64,000 nt of DNA from Lathyrus oleraceus (Eukaryota; Streptophyta; Magnoliopsida; Fabales; Fabaceae). The position numbers were made by a program, and so were the translations under genes. The notes beneath the pieces were generated by a model that worked only from the letters and a program-made list of their open reading frames with translations, had not been told where the DNA came from and did not search any database. Of this stretch, positions 12,334 through 23,323 are shown in pieces; within the stretch, counting starts at the first letter, position 1, and every line of letters starts with the position of its first letter. The DNA lies in assembly GCF_024323335.1 (NCBI RefSeq), contig NC_066581.1:299792536-299856535 (forward strand), in the 5' to 3' direction.

Positions 12334-13256
12334 ATGTATGATTTCGAACAAGAGAACGTTGCAACAAGGGATGCTCTAGCTCTTCTCCAAGGACATATGC
12401 GTAACATTCTGGAATATCTGCAGACTCAGAGGGATATCACTGTTGTTATCAATCAAGTTGATGCTACTCTAGTGAGTTTTGCTGCTGACACAACTTTGGT
12501 TGTGATGGATCCTTCTGATCCAATTAACCCACTTGCTGTTGTCAGCCAACCTTTGCCTCACGTTGGTTCTAGTAGGCTCTTTGCTGCTTACCCATGGGGA
12601 ATGCCACACAACTACAATCCTTAGTTAGCTACTATGAATCCATTCATGCCATAAAAACCCTTTGTTGCTGCTCCTACCAATGTGAATCATGTTGCTTTCC
12701 CGTGGGGGAGGCATAATTTGTATTATGCTCTAGGGGTCGAAATAGAAGAGGCACATGTTGTTGACAGTGCTGAAGAACATGAAGCTGAGTATAAGTGTCC
12801 TCACCTTAATTTCCATATCTCCACTCCACTTGTTCAGCCAAACCTTTATGTTTCTGCTGCTATGATCCCTCAATTTCCCAACAACATTGCACTCTAGTAT
12901 GCCCATTCTGGGGCACGTATTACTCCAAATGTGCATCCTAAGGGGAAGATTACTCAAGACGACACTCTAGTTGCCATACCTGGATCCCGACTTTGATGCA
13001 TCAAATGTTTCCTCAGTTTATGCGTCATATGCCTACTCGGAAAATTGTGCAACCTCCTCCCAGGGTTACTACTCAAAAGGTACCTGGGATCAATCCACCT
13101 AGTCCTACTGAATATCAACTATTAGAGGAGAGAATCCATGCCATGGAAGGTTTCTCCACTCTCGGTATGAAAGCTAGAGAACTATGTTTGGTACCCAATG
13201 TAGTGCTGCCTCAAAAGTTTAAAGTGCCCGCGCTACCCAAGTATAAAGGTTTAAGT
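12334..13256 (+). pseudogene. Ogre-A gag, N-terminal part
   Basis: The gag reading starts with ATG at 12334 (MYDFEQENVATRDALALL). The first 291 bases are open. Stops follow at 12622 and later, but the frame is recognisable up to 13256 through phrases such as FAAYPWGMPHNYNP and LCLVPNVVLPQKFKVPALPKY, which match Ogre-B gag at 42111-42180. The gene is then cut by a 1.8-kb insertion and resumes at 15070. It encodes the capsid precursor of the element and is now non-functional. Confidence 0.8.
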
Positions 13257-15069
13257 TGTACGTGCAGTCAGATTTGTTAGACGATAGTACTGATCTAGAA
13301 GGGGGGTTGACTAGATCAGTTTTGAAATTTAGCACTTTTAAAAAAAAAATTCAATGGTTGCGGAAGCACCCTAGATTATAATCGTCTAAACAATCCGTTA
13401 ATGTAAAGATCGGATATGCGTGAAATCGAATATAATTAATAAGATAGAGATTATCAACCACTATCTAAATCAATCGATTAACCACTATAATCCTTGATAT
13501 CGTTACCTCTAATAATGCTTAAACACAATAAGAGATCAAGTAAAATATTACTAAGTTTGTGTGAGATTAATTTTATCGAACACTTGGTGTGCACTCCACA
13601 CCAAGTTTCAATTCACTCAAATTAAATGTGAATAATTTTACTCAGTTGCAATCAAAGTGATTGCAACAATTTATCGAACAATTACTATGCACAATAATCA
13701 AGCGACATTGAGTTTACTATTAATTTCACACAAAGCGTAAGTAATACCGAATTAAAAGAGTTAAGAGATAGAGAGAACAAGACCGGATTTATTGAGGCAG
13801 TTCACATATCGTCGTCGCTTAGGGTACATCTTCCCTCAATTCTAAATCTAGAATTGATATGTTTTTATTAACACGTTGCAAAGTCAATACAAGAGAACAA
13901 ATGATCACCACCAATCAACCCCTAGAGTTGTTGTATATCCTATTCTATTCTCTCCCCTTGATTCGAGTTGAACCAAGTCCTTCAAGCGCTTTGAACAAAC
14001 CTCCGTTTACCGCTACCTTATTGCAAGAATGCCACGTTCTCCAAAACTTCAGCTCGACTGATTTCGAATGCAAGTTGCTTGAACCCTAAACTTTCTTCGC
14101 AATCCTCCGGTTACCGTTACTTGTTTGATCGAAACTTCTATTCTTCAAACTTTTCACTCGGCTGAATCTGCGAAGCAAAGGTTAGTGCAAAAACCCCCAA
14201 TTCTTGGAGGACAAAACCCCAATGGTTTAATTCAAGAAAAACCTACAAGCCTCTACCCAAAATAAGATAATCCAATCTTATTTGGATGTTATTACAACAT
14301 CAATGCACAATTCTCAACAAAGATTATTATGTGTGATTATTGAGAAATCGAATGAAGAATGAAGATGATGAGCACTTTGGTGTATATGTTTCACTTTTCT
14401 TGTTGTTTGTTGAATAAGAGGCTCTACAATATTTATATGATGCATGGACCAACTAACAGACATAACATAATTATTTTGCAAAATTACACAACTGAAAGTA
14501 AAGCAGGCCACTCGACTTGTTCATACAGGTCACTCGACCTGTATGGACCCGAGGCAAAATTATTCAAGTAAAATAGGCGATGAGTCGACTCAAATAGGGG
14601 ATGAGTCGACTCAAACAGAGTTTTTTCCAGGGTTAAGTCGACCTATGACTCGACCTGTTCAGACCCGTGGCGATATGGTTCAAATGAAAATAGGCAATGA
14701 GTCGATGCGACATGTAGATGAGTTGACTCATTCAGTTTTCCCAGGATTGAGTCGATCGGTTACTCGACCTATTCAAACCCGAGAGTTTTGCTTTGAGTCA
14801 TGAGTCGACTCACAATTCGCAAACACTAAAAAAATGAGTTTTGAGATGTATTTTGACCAATTTGAACCGATCTCTTATGAACCTAGGATATTAACTATGA
14901 TCAAGTGCATGATTCACATCTATGATATGATCCTATATGGTTGGATACGTTGAACCTATATTTTGAACATGTTAGAGGATGAATTCATTCTATGATATGA
15001 TGATATTGTCCAAAGTACACGTTATGGGCGATTAGAAAGGTTTGGCATCATTAAAATAAGGACTAGGCA
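13257..15069 (-). mobile_element. Copia-type LTR inserted on the minus strand (probable solo LTR)
   Basis: This block interrupts Ogre-A gag: the coding phrase KYKG on the left is picked up again on the right near 15076. It has no coding potential. Read on the minus strand it begins TG and ends CA, has a TATA box (14431-14438 on the plus strand) and has a CCCCCCTTCTAGATCAGT stretch near its 3' end, as in many copia LTRs. Exact ends are uncertain because the flanks TAAGT and TATTT match at only three of five bases. It contains a 115-bp tandem array (14510-14815). The LTR-like features are seen directly; the copia call is inference. Confidence 0.55.
14510..14815. repeat. Tandem array of about 115-bp units rich in GAGTCGACTC
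   Basis: The phrase ACTCGACCTG or a close variant begins at 14510, 14532, 14648 and 14762, the last three 116 and 114 bases apart. The units carry the 12-bp palindrome TGAGTCGACTCA, intact at 14581, 14602 and 14801 and mutated at 14719 and elsewhere. Confidence 0.8.
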
Positions 15070-15596
15070 TATTTTCCCTCACAAGACTATCATGTACTGT
15101 CGAAAGATGGCTTCTTACATAGACAATGGCGAGCTGTTAATCCACTGTTTCCAAGATAGCTTGTCTGGGGCATCTTTGGACTGTTATATGGGTCTAAAGT
15201 CAAGGAAGATATGAACATGAAAGGATTTGTCTGATGCCTTTTTGAACTAATATAAATACAATATGGACATGGCGCCCACCATAATAGAGCTTCAGAACCA
15301 AGCTCAATGGTCAAATGAAACTTTTAAAGAATATGCACAGAGATGACGTGAAATGACTTCAAGGGTCAGACCGACCTTGACATATACTGAGCTGGTAGAA
15401 ATTTTCATAGGAACACTCCAAAGCTTATACTATGACAAAATGGCTGGGAGTTCATCTTCCAACTTTGCTGACATAGTTGTAATTGGAGAAAGGATTGAGA
15501 GCGAACTAAAAATAGGAGAGTTTGTTGGTGGGGTAGCTAACCATCAACAAGTAGAAGACCATCTAGAGGATATACCAAGAAAAAAGAAGGAGAGAC
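15070..15596 (+). pseudogene. Ogre-A gag, middle part
   Basis: Gag resumes with TIMYCRKMASYIDNGELLIH, followed by CFQDSLSGASLDCYMGL, a conserved capsid-type stretch also seen in Ogre-B as DSLTGAALRWYMGL. Stops occur near 15213, 15248 and 15343. The open piece 15353-15596 continues with TLQSLYYDKMAGSSSSNFADIV and ends in a lysine-rich run, KKK, where the solo LTR enters. The frame continues beyond that insertion at 30625. Confidence 0.8.
15592..15596 (+). repeat. Target site duplication of the solo Ogre-B LTR, left
   Basis: GAGAC directly abuts the LTR end. An identical GAGAC is at 30625-30629 on the other side. Confidence 0.9.
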
Positions 15597-17388
15597 TGTA
15601 GCGGTAAATTCATGACCATCAAGCTATGGATAAACTTGACGTTAATAAAACTAGAGTCTCCACCACACTTTTATTGTTTCCAAAGGAAAAGGGAAAAAGT
15701 ACGAACAAAACCCAAAAGATAAGAAGTTTTCAAATTAAAACTAATAAAATGCCAAAGATTATAGGTAAGTGAGTTGGTTATACAAAGGGAAGGTGTTAAC
15801 ATCCAAAGTGTCCTAGGTACTCCTAGGGAGCCCTTTTTGTGTGTAAGTGATTTGGTCAAAATGATATTTGATAAAAATATAGAGTGGGGAGATGAAAAAA
15901 GAATTCATTAATTATATTTTTGTGTTTGACAAGACCTTCGGTCTTATGCCTACGTACCAACATAAAAATGAGGGATGAAAACCTCGTAGTTCATGGTAAA
16001 AATTTCAAAGAAAGTTGGTGAATTGATTTTAATCAAAAGTTTAATAAGAAGACACAAAAGGACAAAGTTTTGAATGAGGTTGTTAGTTCTTTTTTTTTTA
16101 ATCTTTTTTTTTTTAAATTAAAGTCAATATCGTTAAGTTTATTTACAAATTTGATTAAGAAAAGATTTTAAAATTCATTGGCATAATGCCAAAATTTCTA
16201 ATCATTAAAACATGTCTAAGTTAGAAATCACAAGCAAAGAAAGTTTTTGAAAAGAGGGAGAGATTTTGAAATTTAAGAAGTGGGAGGAGATGAAGGGACT
16301 ATCCTAGACAAAAATTAAAAGTTAAGGATTGAAAAGATCTGACCAATGGGATGCAATCCAACATACAAGAATGCCATATAGAAAATCAGTTTCCTTTGTA
16401 CTTTTAGCAGGTAAAAAGTATAAGCAATATCCAAGAAATTATATGAAAGGTACATGCAAGGATAACTTAGTCTCAAATAGTGGCATTGGCCAAGTCCTCA
16501 AAGCATAGGGAAGTTGCCTATCCTAAGTCCAAAAGTTCAGGTCAAATCCAACAGTCCACCAAGATGTTTTTTAGGGTTTTTGTTGTTATTAGGTATTTTA
16601 AGGTTCTAAGACCACAAACAAGCACAAACAAACAATATATACAATCACAAGATATGGCTCAAGTGAGCAAAGTGAAAAGGACTAAAGTATAAACAAGTTG
16701 CATGAAATGTAAATGACAGATGAATGATAAATGAAATGAAATTTAAATTTCATTAAGTAAATGACTTGAAAGTGAAAGTGAAATTAATAAAGTGTTAGTC
16801 AAATGTTAGTGAAGAGTTTTAATTGTTAAGTCATTCTTTGGAGAACACTCAACCATTCATTCACAAGTATGAATCATTGAACCAACACATTATCCATGAG
16901 AAGGGCTCTAACTTGGATAATTCAACAAGTATGCCACTAGCTCTTATGAAAGGAAAAAAGGTCAAGTCTTCACACAATGCCATGAAGAATATGAGACTTA
17001 CAAACTCACTTACTAGAATGCTATGCCTTCTTGATCAAATTTAGTTTTATGTTAAGCATTCGTAATTTGACTTACATAGGAGTCACAACTATCTGAGACC
17101 GAGCAATAAAAATATAGATGTTAATGCATGTTAGAGATTTGGTACAAAGAATCAAACTCCTAAAACATACCACACACTAAAAGAAATGGGGGGAAGGGGG
17201 TATCCTAGTCTGGCTCATGTTGATTCATCTGACACAAGGTCATTGATGAATCAACTAGCATTAGACATGAAGAGATTGGGGAAGAATAGGGATGAAGATG
17301 AAGAGGGAAGGGGAAATAGAAACCCAAATTGATCATAGAAGGATTTTCATCTGATCAATACTATCCATTCATTTTGGAAGATAAAATG
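15597..17388 (-). mobile_element. Solo Ogre-B LTR, minus strand, first segment
   Basis: On the minus strand this is the 3' portion of an Ogre-B LTR. Its end, seen here as TGTAGCGGTAAATTCATG, is the reverse complement of the LTR end at 54189. It is interrupted at 17389 by the SIRE element and continues at 27881. The two segments total about 4.5 kb, one full LTR, with no internal region. Such solo LTRs arise by recombination between the two LTRs of an element. Short ORFs in it are not genes. Confidence 0.9.
17384..17388 (+). repeat. Target site duplication of the SIRE element, left
   Basis: AAATG precedes the LTR and recurs at 27876-27880 directly after the 3' LTR. Confidence 0.95.
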
Positions 17389-18472
17389 TGTAAGAACAAA
17401 AAGTGTTCTACAACAGACTCCATGATTTTGATGATAACAAAGGATGAAACCAAAAATGGCACCCTAACGAAAAGTTTCTAAGTGTGCAGGGTTCTAAAGA
17501 AAGAAGAAATAAATCTGATGATGTCATCAGATGCAAAACAAAATCAGATGCAAAATCTCAAGTATCAGAAGCATCTAAAGTGGAATCTCGTTTCAAGAAG
17601 CTCTGACTCTAGACAAAACTACAAAGTATCAGAAGCATCTGAACATGAAGTAAAGTCTAGAAGCTCTGACTCTGAACAAATGTCCTCTGTAAACTCTGAA
17701 GTTATCAGCGCCATCTGAACTTTCAAGAGATAACATCAGAAGCCAGTTTCTCCAGATACACAAAGACTCTAATCAGAATTGTTAATCATGATGAAGTAAC
17801 GTTTAAGCCAAGTTAAAGTTCTGCAAATGGATTTCCTCAATTAGAAAGAGACGTTAATCTCCACTTCCAAGAGAGAAGATACTAATTGTGGTAAGTTGTC
17901 ACTTCTAAGAGAAAAAGTCTACTGCAGAAGCTATTAATGGAATGGCGTAACTACATCTCAATATCCAACAGATTCAACGCTACTTCAACTCTACTTCAAC
18001 TCCTATAAATAGAGAAGAAATCTCATTCAGTAAACAGAAGAAATCACTAGCCAAAACCATACTGAAATTATATCACGCTCAAGAAAAACATCTTTGTTCT
18101 TCAAAGAATTTCACTAAGCTTTTGCTTATCAAGTGAAAAATTTGTTCTTAAGTTTGTAATATTTGCTTTCTTAGAAGCACTCTAGATTACACATCTTGTA
18201 TCTAATTTTTATTTGATTTCCTCAAGTGACTCTTTGTAGTCTGTAGACTTGAGAGGACTAAGAGATTTTCTTCTCTCTTAGGGGTTGTTTGTAATCTTTC
18301 AAGATTAGTGGATTAAGTCCTTGTTGAAGGCGAAATCACCTTGGCCGGGTGGACTGGAGTAGCTTTGTGTTATAAGCGAACCAGTATAAAATCATTGTGT
18401 GATTTCATTTTGCAAAAAGCGCTTATTTTTCAAACAATTCAAACCCCCCCTTTCTTGTTTTTCTCACCTTCA
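17389..18472 (+). mobile_element. 5' LTR of the SIRE/Maximus element
   Basis: 1084 bp, starting TGTAAGAACAAAAAG and ending TCTCACCTTCA. It matches the 3' LTR (26791-27875) except for one substitution (A at 17611, G at 27013) and one extra C in a C-run (seven at 18444-18450, eight at 27846-27853). It has a TATA box at 18004. The 78-codon reading frame in it also occurs in the 3' LTR, but there is no sign that it is a gene. Confidence 0.97.
18004..18011 (+). promoter_or_regulatory. TATA box of the SIRE 5' LTR
   Basis: TATAAATA within CTCCTATAAATAGAG, repeated at 27406-27413 in the 3' LTR. It is the probable promoter of the genomic RNA. Confidence 0.7.
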
Positions 18473-18474
18473 AT

Positions 18475-18486
18475 TGGTATCAGAGC
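18475..18486 (+). promoter_or_regulatory. Primer binding site, initiator tRNA-Met
   Basis: TGGTATCAGAGC starts two bases after the LTR. It is the standard complement of the 3' end of plant initiator tRNA-Met used by copia elements. Confidence 0.95.
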
Positions 18487-18555
18487 TCCGGCTCTGTTAT
18501 TGATTTTCAAATCAAACACTTAACCGTGTAGAGAGATCCAGTGCGAGAAAAACAA

Positions 18556-20355
18556 ATGGCCCACTCAAATGAGAAAGATTCTTACAATGCCAAGCCTCCT
18601 GTTTTTGATGGAGAAAAGTTTGATTACTGGAAAGACAGAATCGAAAGTTTCTTTCTGGGTTATGATGCTGACCTCTGGGACATTGTCACAGATGGATACA
18701 AACCTCCAGTCTCAAATGGAGCTGAAGTTCCCAGAAGCAAAATGTCAGAAGATCAGAAACGTGAGTTCAAAAATCATCACAAGGCCAGAACAATACTTCT
18801 AAATGCTATATCATACAACGAATACGAAAAGATCACCAACAGAGAAACGGCTAAAGATATACTTGACTCTCTGAAGATGACCCATGAAGGAAACTCCCAA
18901 GTCAAGGAGACGAAGGCTCTGGCGCTGATCCAGAAATATGAAGCCTTCAAGATGGAAGATGACGAAGCTATAGAAGCTATGTTTTCCAGATTCCAAACTC
19001 TTATTGCAGGTCTTAAAGTGCTAGACAAAGGATACACGACTGCAGATCATGTTAAGAAGATAGTCAGAAGTCTGCCAAAGAAATGGAGACCTATGGTTAC
19101 TGCTCTGAAGTTATCAAAGGATCTGAACAGTATCAGCCTTGAAGAACTTGTTAGTTCTCTCAGAAGCCATGAGATAGAACTAGAGGAGGATGAGCCTCAG
19201 AAAAGGAACAAGTCAGTGGCGCTGAAGTCCAGACCTGAAAGACGGAAGTCAGACAGAACCAAAGCTCTCCAGGCAGAAACTGCAGATACTGACGACTCTG
19301 AACCTGAAGACTCTGATGATGAAGAAGAGCTGTCCCTACTAACCAGAAGAGTTAAGCAACTCTGGAAAAGAAGGAACAACAACAACTTCAGAAGATCAAG
19401 ACCCAGAGGGGATCGATCAGAGTCAACTTCAAAAGGTAAACCTAATAAAGATATTACCTGTTTTGAATGTAAAGAAACAGGTCATTACAGAAATGAATGC
19501 CCCAAGCTGAAGAAAGATAACCCCAGAAAAGAAAGCTTCAAGAAGAATACCTTCAGAACAAAGAAAGGATTAATGGCCACCTGGGACGATAGTGAATCCG
19601 AATCATCAGAATCTGACTCTGATGAACAGGCCAACGTAGCTCTTATGGCTACCACATCCAGCAGCTCAGATGAAGAATCTGAAGAGGTATTTTCTGAACT
19701 TTCTAGATCTGACTTAGAATCATGTTTATCAGAAACTCTTACCTCTCTTCAGAAATTAAAACAAAAAGTTAAAAACATTAAAGGTCTTCTTAAAGCAAAA
19801 TCTGAAGAGTGTAGTAAACTTGAGACAACAATTCTAACAAGAGATGATACAATCATATCTTTAACGTTAGAAAGAGATGAAGCTAAAACGAAAAACTTAG
19901 AATTAGAAGAAGTGTTGTCTCAAGCACCACAAACTTCAAATGAAATTATTTATAAATATGAAGAAGCCTTTCAACAATTTCTGAAGAGTGGGATAAATAG
20001 GAGTATTATGGCATCCATGATTTATGGAGTAGGTCAGAATAATAAAAGGGGAATTGGGTATGATTCTGATTCTGATAAAACTTCTACCAGTAACCAGCTT
20101 AAATCTCCTTTTTCATATCATTACACACACACACAAGAACAAAAATTTAAGAATGCTAGAAGACCCAAAGTTGTAAGAAACTCTGGGAAAACTAATCTAA
20201 AAGGACCCAAGAGATTCTGGGTACCGAAAGATAAGATTATCTATGTTGCAGATATCCTATGCAGCAAAGTTCAGACACCAGTCATGGTACCTGGACTCTG
20301 GATGCTCGCGACATATGACGGGAAGAAAGTCTATGTTCCAAAGCCTGGAACTTAA
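18556..20355 (+). CDS. gag: SIRE gag polyprotein
   Basis: 599 residues if started at the first ATG (18556; the frame is open from 18541, but that codon is GTG). Gag forms the virus-like particle and packages RNA. Residues 10-200 match the copia gag domain (PPVFDGEKFDYWKDRIESFF near the start). A zinc knuckle CFECKETGHYRNECP follows at about residue 302, with C-x2-C-x4-H-x4-C complete. Acidic serine-rich stretches (SESESSESDSDEQ) and a coiled-coil-like segment (about 395-455) follow. The last 30-50 codons overlap pol in another frame. Pol codons lie one base downstream of gag codons, so pol expression would need a +1 (or -2) shift inside 20201-20355. Confidence 0.95.
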   Translation: MAHSNEKDSYNAKPPVFDGEKFDYWKDRIESFFLGYDADLWDIVTDGYKPPVSNGAEVPRSKMSEDQKREFKNHHKARTILLNAISYNEYEKITNRETAKDILDSLKMTHEGNSQVKETKALALIQKYEAFKMEDDEAIEAMFSRFQTLIAGLKVLDKGYTTADHVKKIVRSLPKKWRPMVTALKLSKDLNSISLEELVSSLRSHEIELEEDEPQKRNKSVALKSRPERRKSDRTKALQAETADTDDSEPEDSDDEEELSLLTRRVKQLWKRRNNNNFRRSRPRGDRSESTSKGKPNKDITCFECKETGHYRNECPKLKKDNPRKESFKKNTFRTKKGLMATWDDSESESSESDSDEQANVALMATTSSSSDEESEEVFSELSRSDLESCLSETLTSLQKLKQKVKNIKGLLKAKSEECSKLETTILTRDDTIISLTLERDEAKTKNLELEEVLSQAPQTSNEIIYKYEEAFQQFLKSGINRSIMASMIYGVGQNNKRGIGYDSDSDKTSTSNQLKSPFSYHYTHTQEQKFKNARRPKVVRNSGKTNLKGPKRFWVPKDKIIYVADILCSKVQTPVMVPGLWMLATYDGKKVYVPKPGT

Positions 20356-23323
20356 AGACGCTGGCTTTGTAGGCTTCGGAGGAGATCAGAAAGGAAGGAT
20401 CAGAGGCTCCGGAACTATTGGTAATGGTACTCTTCCCTCTATATCTGATGTTCTTTATGTAGAAGGATTAATGCATAACTTGTTATCCATAAGTCAATTA
20501 AGTGATAACGGTTATGATGTAATCTTTAATCAAAAAACGTGTAAAGCCATTAGTCAGAACGATGGCTCTGTCCTTTTCACAGGCAAGAGGAAAAACAACA
20601 TTTATAAAATAAATCTTTCTGATTTAAAAGATCAAAATGTTAAATGTTTAATGTCAGTTCACGAAGAGCAATGGGTATGGCATAGACGCTTAGGCCACAT
20701 TAGCATGAGGAAACTTTCTCAGCTAACTAAACTTGAGTTAGTCAGAGGCCTACCTAAACTGAAGTTTTCTTCAGATGCTCTGTGTGAAGCTTGTCAGAAA
20801 GGAAAGTTTTCAAAAACATCTTTTAAAAAGAAAAATGTTGTTTCTACCTCCAAGCCTCTGGAGCTTCTTCACATTGACTTATTTGGTCCTGTGAAAACAG
20901 CATCAGTCAATGGAAAGAAGTATGGACTAGTAATCGTTGATGATTACAGCCGCTGGACATGGGTAAAATTCCTAAGGCACAAGAGTGAGTCTCACTCTGT
21001 ATTCACCAGTTTCTGTTCTAAAGTGCAAAAAGAATTTGACTCTAAAATTGTTAGAGTCAGAAGTGATCATGGTGGAGAATTTGAAAATAAAGATTTTGAA
21101 GAACTATTTGATTCTAATGGAATATCCCATGATTTCTCCTGCCCTAGAACTCCACAACAAAATGGAGTTGTAGAGAGGAAGAATAGGACACTCCAAGAAA
21201 TGGCCAGAACCATGATCAATGAAACAAATGTAGCAAAGCACTTTTGGGCAGAAGCTGTAAATACAGCGTGTTACATTCAGAATAGAATCTCTATTAGACC
21301 TATTCTGGATAAGACTCCCTATGAACTGTGTAAGGGAAGAAAACCCAACATTTCATATTTTCATCCTTTTGGATGCATTTGCTTTATATTAAATACTAAA
21401 GAACATCTGAACAAGTTTGATTCCAAAGCACAGAAAGGTATTATGTTAGGATACTCAGAACGCTCTAAAGGCTATAGAGTATACAACACAGAAACCAAAA
21501 TTGTGGAGGAATCAATTCATGTTAGATTTGATGATAAGCTTGACCCTGAAAAGTCAAAGCTAGTTGAAAAGTTTGCAGATTTAGAAATCACTCTGGTAGA
21601 ATCTGAGAAAACTCCAGAAGCAACTGTCACTCCAGACTCTGAAGAAATTAAATCTCCAGAAATTCCAAGGAAAGTCAAGAGTCGTAGCAACGTATCTGAA
21701 GACTTGATTTTGGGAAACAAAGATGAACCTGTTAGAACCAGATCTACCTTCAGAACTTCTGAAGATATTCCTCTGGGACTAGTGTCTCTGATTGAGCCTA
21801 CGTCCTGTGATGAAGCTCTTCAAGATAATGATTGGGTGGCAGCTATGCAAGAAGAGTTAGATCAATTCTCCAAGAATGATGTCTGGGATCTCGTTCCAAA
21901 ACCCAGAGGCACTCATGTCATTGGAACCAGATGGGTTTTCAGAAACAAACTGAACGAGAAAGGAGAAGTTGTCAGAAACAAAGCACGACTGGTAGCTCAA
22001 GGTTATAGTCAACAAGAAGGTATTGATTATAATGAAACTTTTGCTCCAGTCGCGAGGTTAGAATCTATTCGTCTTCTTGTATCTTTTGCTATTAATCATT
22101 CTATCAAATTATACCAAATGGATGTCAAGAGTGCATTTCTTAATGGTTATATTTCAGAAGAAGTGTATGTTAATCAACCTCCAGGCTTTGAAAACTCAAA
22201 CTTTCCAGAACATGTTTTCAAACTTAAGAAATCCTTATATGGACTTAAACAAGCTCCCAGAGCTTGGTATGAACGTCTGAGCAATTTTCTTCTGGAACAA
22301 AATTTTATCAGAGGGAAAGTTGATTCTACACTCTTCTGTAAAAATCATGAAAATGATCTCATGATATGCCAAATTTATGTTGATGACATTATTTTTGGTT
22401 CTGCTAATATCTCTGTTTGCCAAGAATTTTCTAAGTTAATGCAGGCAGAATTTGAAATGAGTCTAATGCAAGAACTAAAGTTCTTTCTGGGAATTCAAAT
22501 CAATCAAACTCCAGAAGTCACGTACATTCATCAAAGCAAGTACATTAAAGATGTTCTGAAGAAGTTTGATATGTCTGAATGCAACTCTGCAAAGACTCCT
22601 ATGCACCCAACTTGCATTCTGGAGAAGGAAGAGGTAAGCAACAAGGTTTGTCAGAAGCTCTATCGAGGTATGATAGGCTCTCTTCTCTATCTGACTGCTA
22701 CTCGTCCTGATATTCTCTTTAGCGTCTGTCTTTGTGCCAGATTCCAATCAGATCCTAGAGAATCTCATTTAACAGCTGTTAAAAGAATTCTTAAGTATCT
22801 GAAAGGAACTCCTAACCTGGGCCTGATGTATGAGAAAACATCAGAGTATAGGCTTTCTGGTTATTGTGATGCAGATTATGCAGGAGATAGAATAGAACGA
22901 AAAAGTACTTCTGGAAATTGCCAGCTTCTGGGAAACAACTTAATCTCCTGGGCTAGCAAAAGACAGTCAACAATTGCTCTATCAACTGCAGAAGCAGAAT
23001 ACATCTCAGCATCACTGTGCACAACTCAGATGCTCTGGATGAAGCATCAGCTAGAAGATCTTCAGATATTTGAGAGTAACATTCCTATCCTTTGTGATAA
23101 TACTGCTGCTATTTGTTTAAGTAAGAATCCCATTCTACATTCCAGAGCCAAACACATAGAAATTAAACATCATTTTATTAGAGACTATGTTCAGAAAGGA
23201 ATAGTAACGCTGAAGTTCATTGATACAGAACATCAATGGGCAGATATCTTTACTAAGCCTCTGGCTGAAGATAGATTTCTTTTTATCTTAGAAAATCTGA
23301 ACATTAAAAATTGCCCTGAGTAA
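20243..23323 (+). CDS. pol: SIRE pol polyprotein (protease, integrase, RT, RNase H)
   Basis: 1026 codons from the first ATG; the frame is open from 20201, and translation probably enters from gag by frameshift and not at this ATG. Protease: WYLDSGCSRHMTG (DSG at about 18-20). Integrase: a zinc-binding region with HRRLGH and CEACQKG, then catalytic D212 (HIDLFG), D275 (RSDHGGEF) and E311 (VVERKN), a correct D-D-35-E spacing. RT: TRWVFRNKLNEKG, ARLVAQGYSQQEG and the catalytic YVDD at 712-715. RNase H: CDADYAGD, STAEAEY and the end HHFIRDYVQKG. All key residues are present and there is no internal stop. It copies the RNA into DNA in the particle and integrates it. Confidence 0.95.
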   Translation: MLQISYAAKFRHQSWYLDSGCSRHMTGRKSMFQSLELKDAGFVGFGGDQKGRIRGSGTIGNGTLPSISDVLYVEGLMHNLLSISQLSDNGYDVIFNQKTCKAISQNDGSVLFTGKRKNNIYKINLSDLKDQNVKCLMSVHEEQWVWHRRLGHISMRKLSQLTKLELVRGLPKLKFSSDALCEACQKGKFSKTSFKKKNVVSTSKPLELLHIDLFGPVKTASVNGKKYGLVIVDDYSRWTWVKFLRHKSESHSVFTSFCSKVQKEFDSKIVRVRSDHGGEFENKDFEELFDSNGISHDFSCPRTPQQNGVVERKNRTLQEMARTMINETNVAKHFWAEAVNTACYIQNRISIRPILDKTPYELCKGRKPNISYFHPFGCICFILNTKEHLNKFDSKAQKGIMLGYSERSKGYRVYNTETKIVEESIHVRFDDKLDPEKSKLVEKFADLEITLVESEKTPEATVTPDSEEIKSPEIPRKVKSRSNVSEDLILGNKDEPVRTRSTFRTSEDIPLGLVSLIEPTSCDEALQDNDWVAAMQEELDQFSKNDVWDLVPKPRGTHVIGTRWVFRNKLNEKGEVVRNKARLVAQGYSQQEGIDYNETFAPVARLESIRLLVSFAINHSIKLYQMDVKSAFLNGYISEEVYVNQPPGFENSNFPEHVFKLKKSLYGLKQAPRAWYERLSNFLLEQNFIRGKVDSTLFCKNHENDLMICQIYVDDIIFGSANISVCQEFSKLMQAEFEMSLMQELKFFLGIQINQTPEVTYIHQSKYIKDVLKKFDMSECNSAKTPMHPTCILEKEEVSNKVCQKLYRGMIGSLLYLTATRPDILFSVCLCARFQSDPRESHLTAVKRILKYLKGTPNLGLMYEKTSEYRLSGYCDADYAGDRIERKSTSGNCQLLGNNLISWASKRQSTIALSTAEAEYISASLCTTQMLWMKHQLEDLQIFESNIPILCDNTAAICLSKNPILHSRAKHIEIKHHFIRDYVQKGIVTLKFIDTEHQWADIFTKPLAEDRFLFILENLNIKNCPE

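Noticed and set aside
13859..14089. 76-codon frame in the minus-strand copia-type LTR
   Set aside because: It lies on the opposite strand to the LTR, has no domain and is too short to support.
17482..17718. A 78-codon frame in the SIRE 5' LTR, repeated at 26884-27120 in the 3' LTR
   Set aside because: It is repeated only because the LTRs are copies of each other. It starts at a non-ATG codon, has no recognisable domain and lies upstream of the TATA box.
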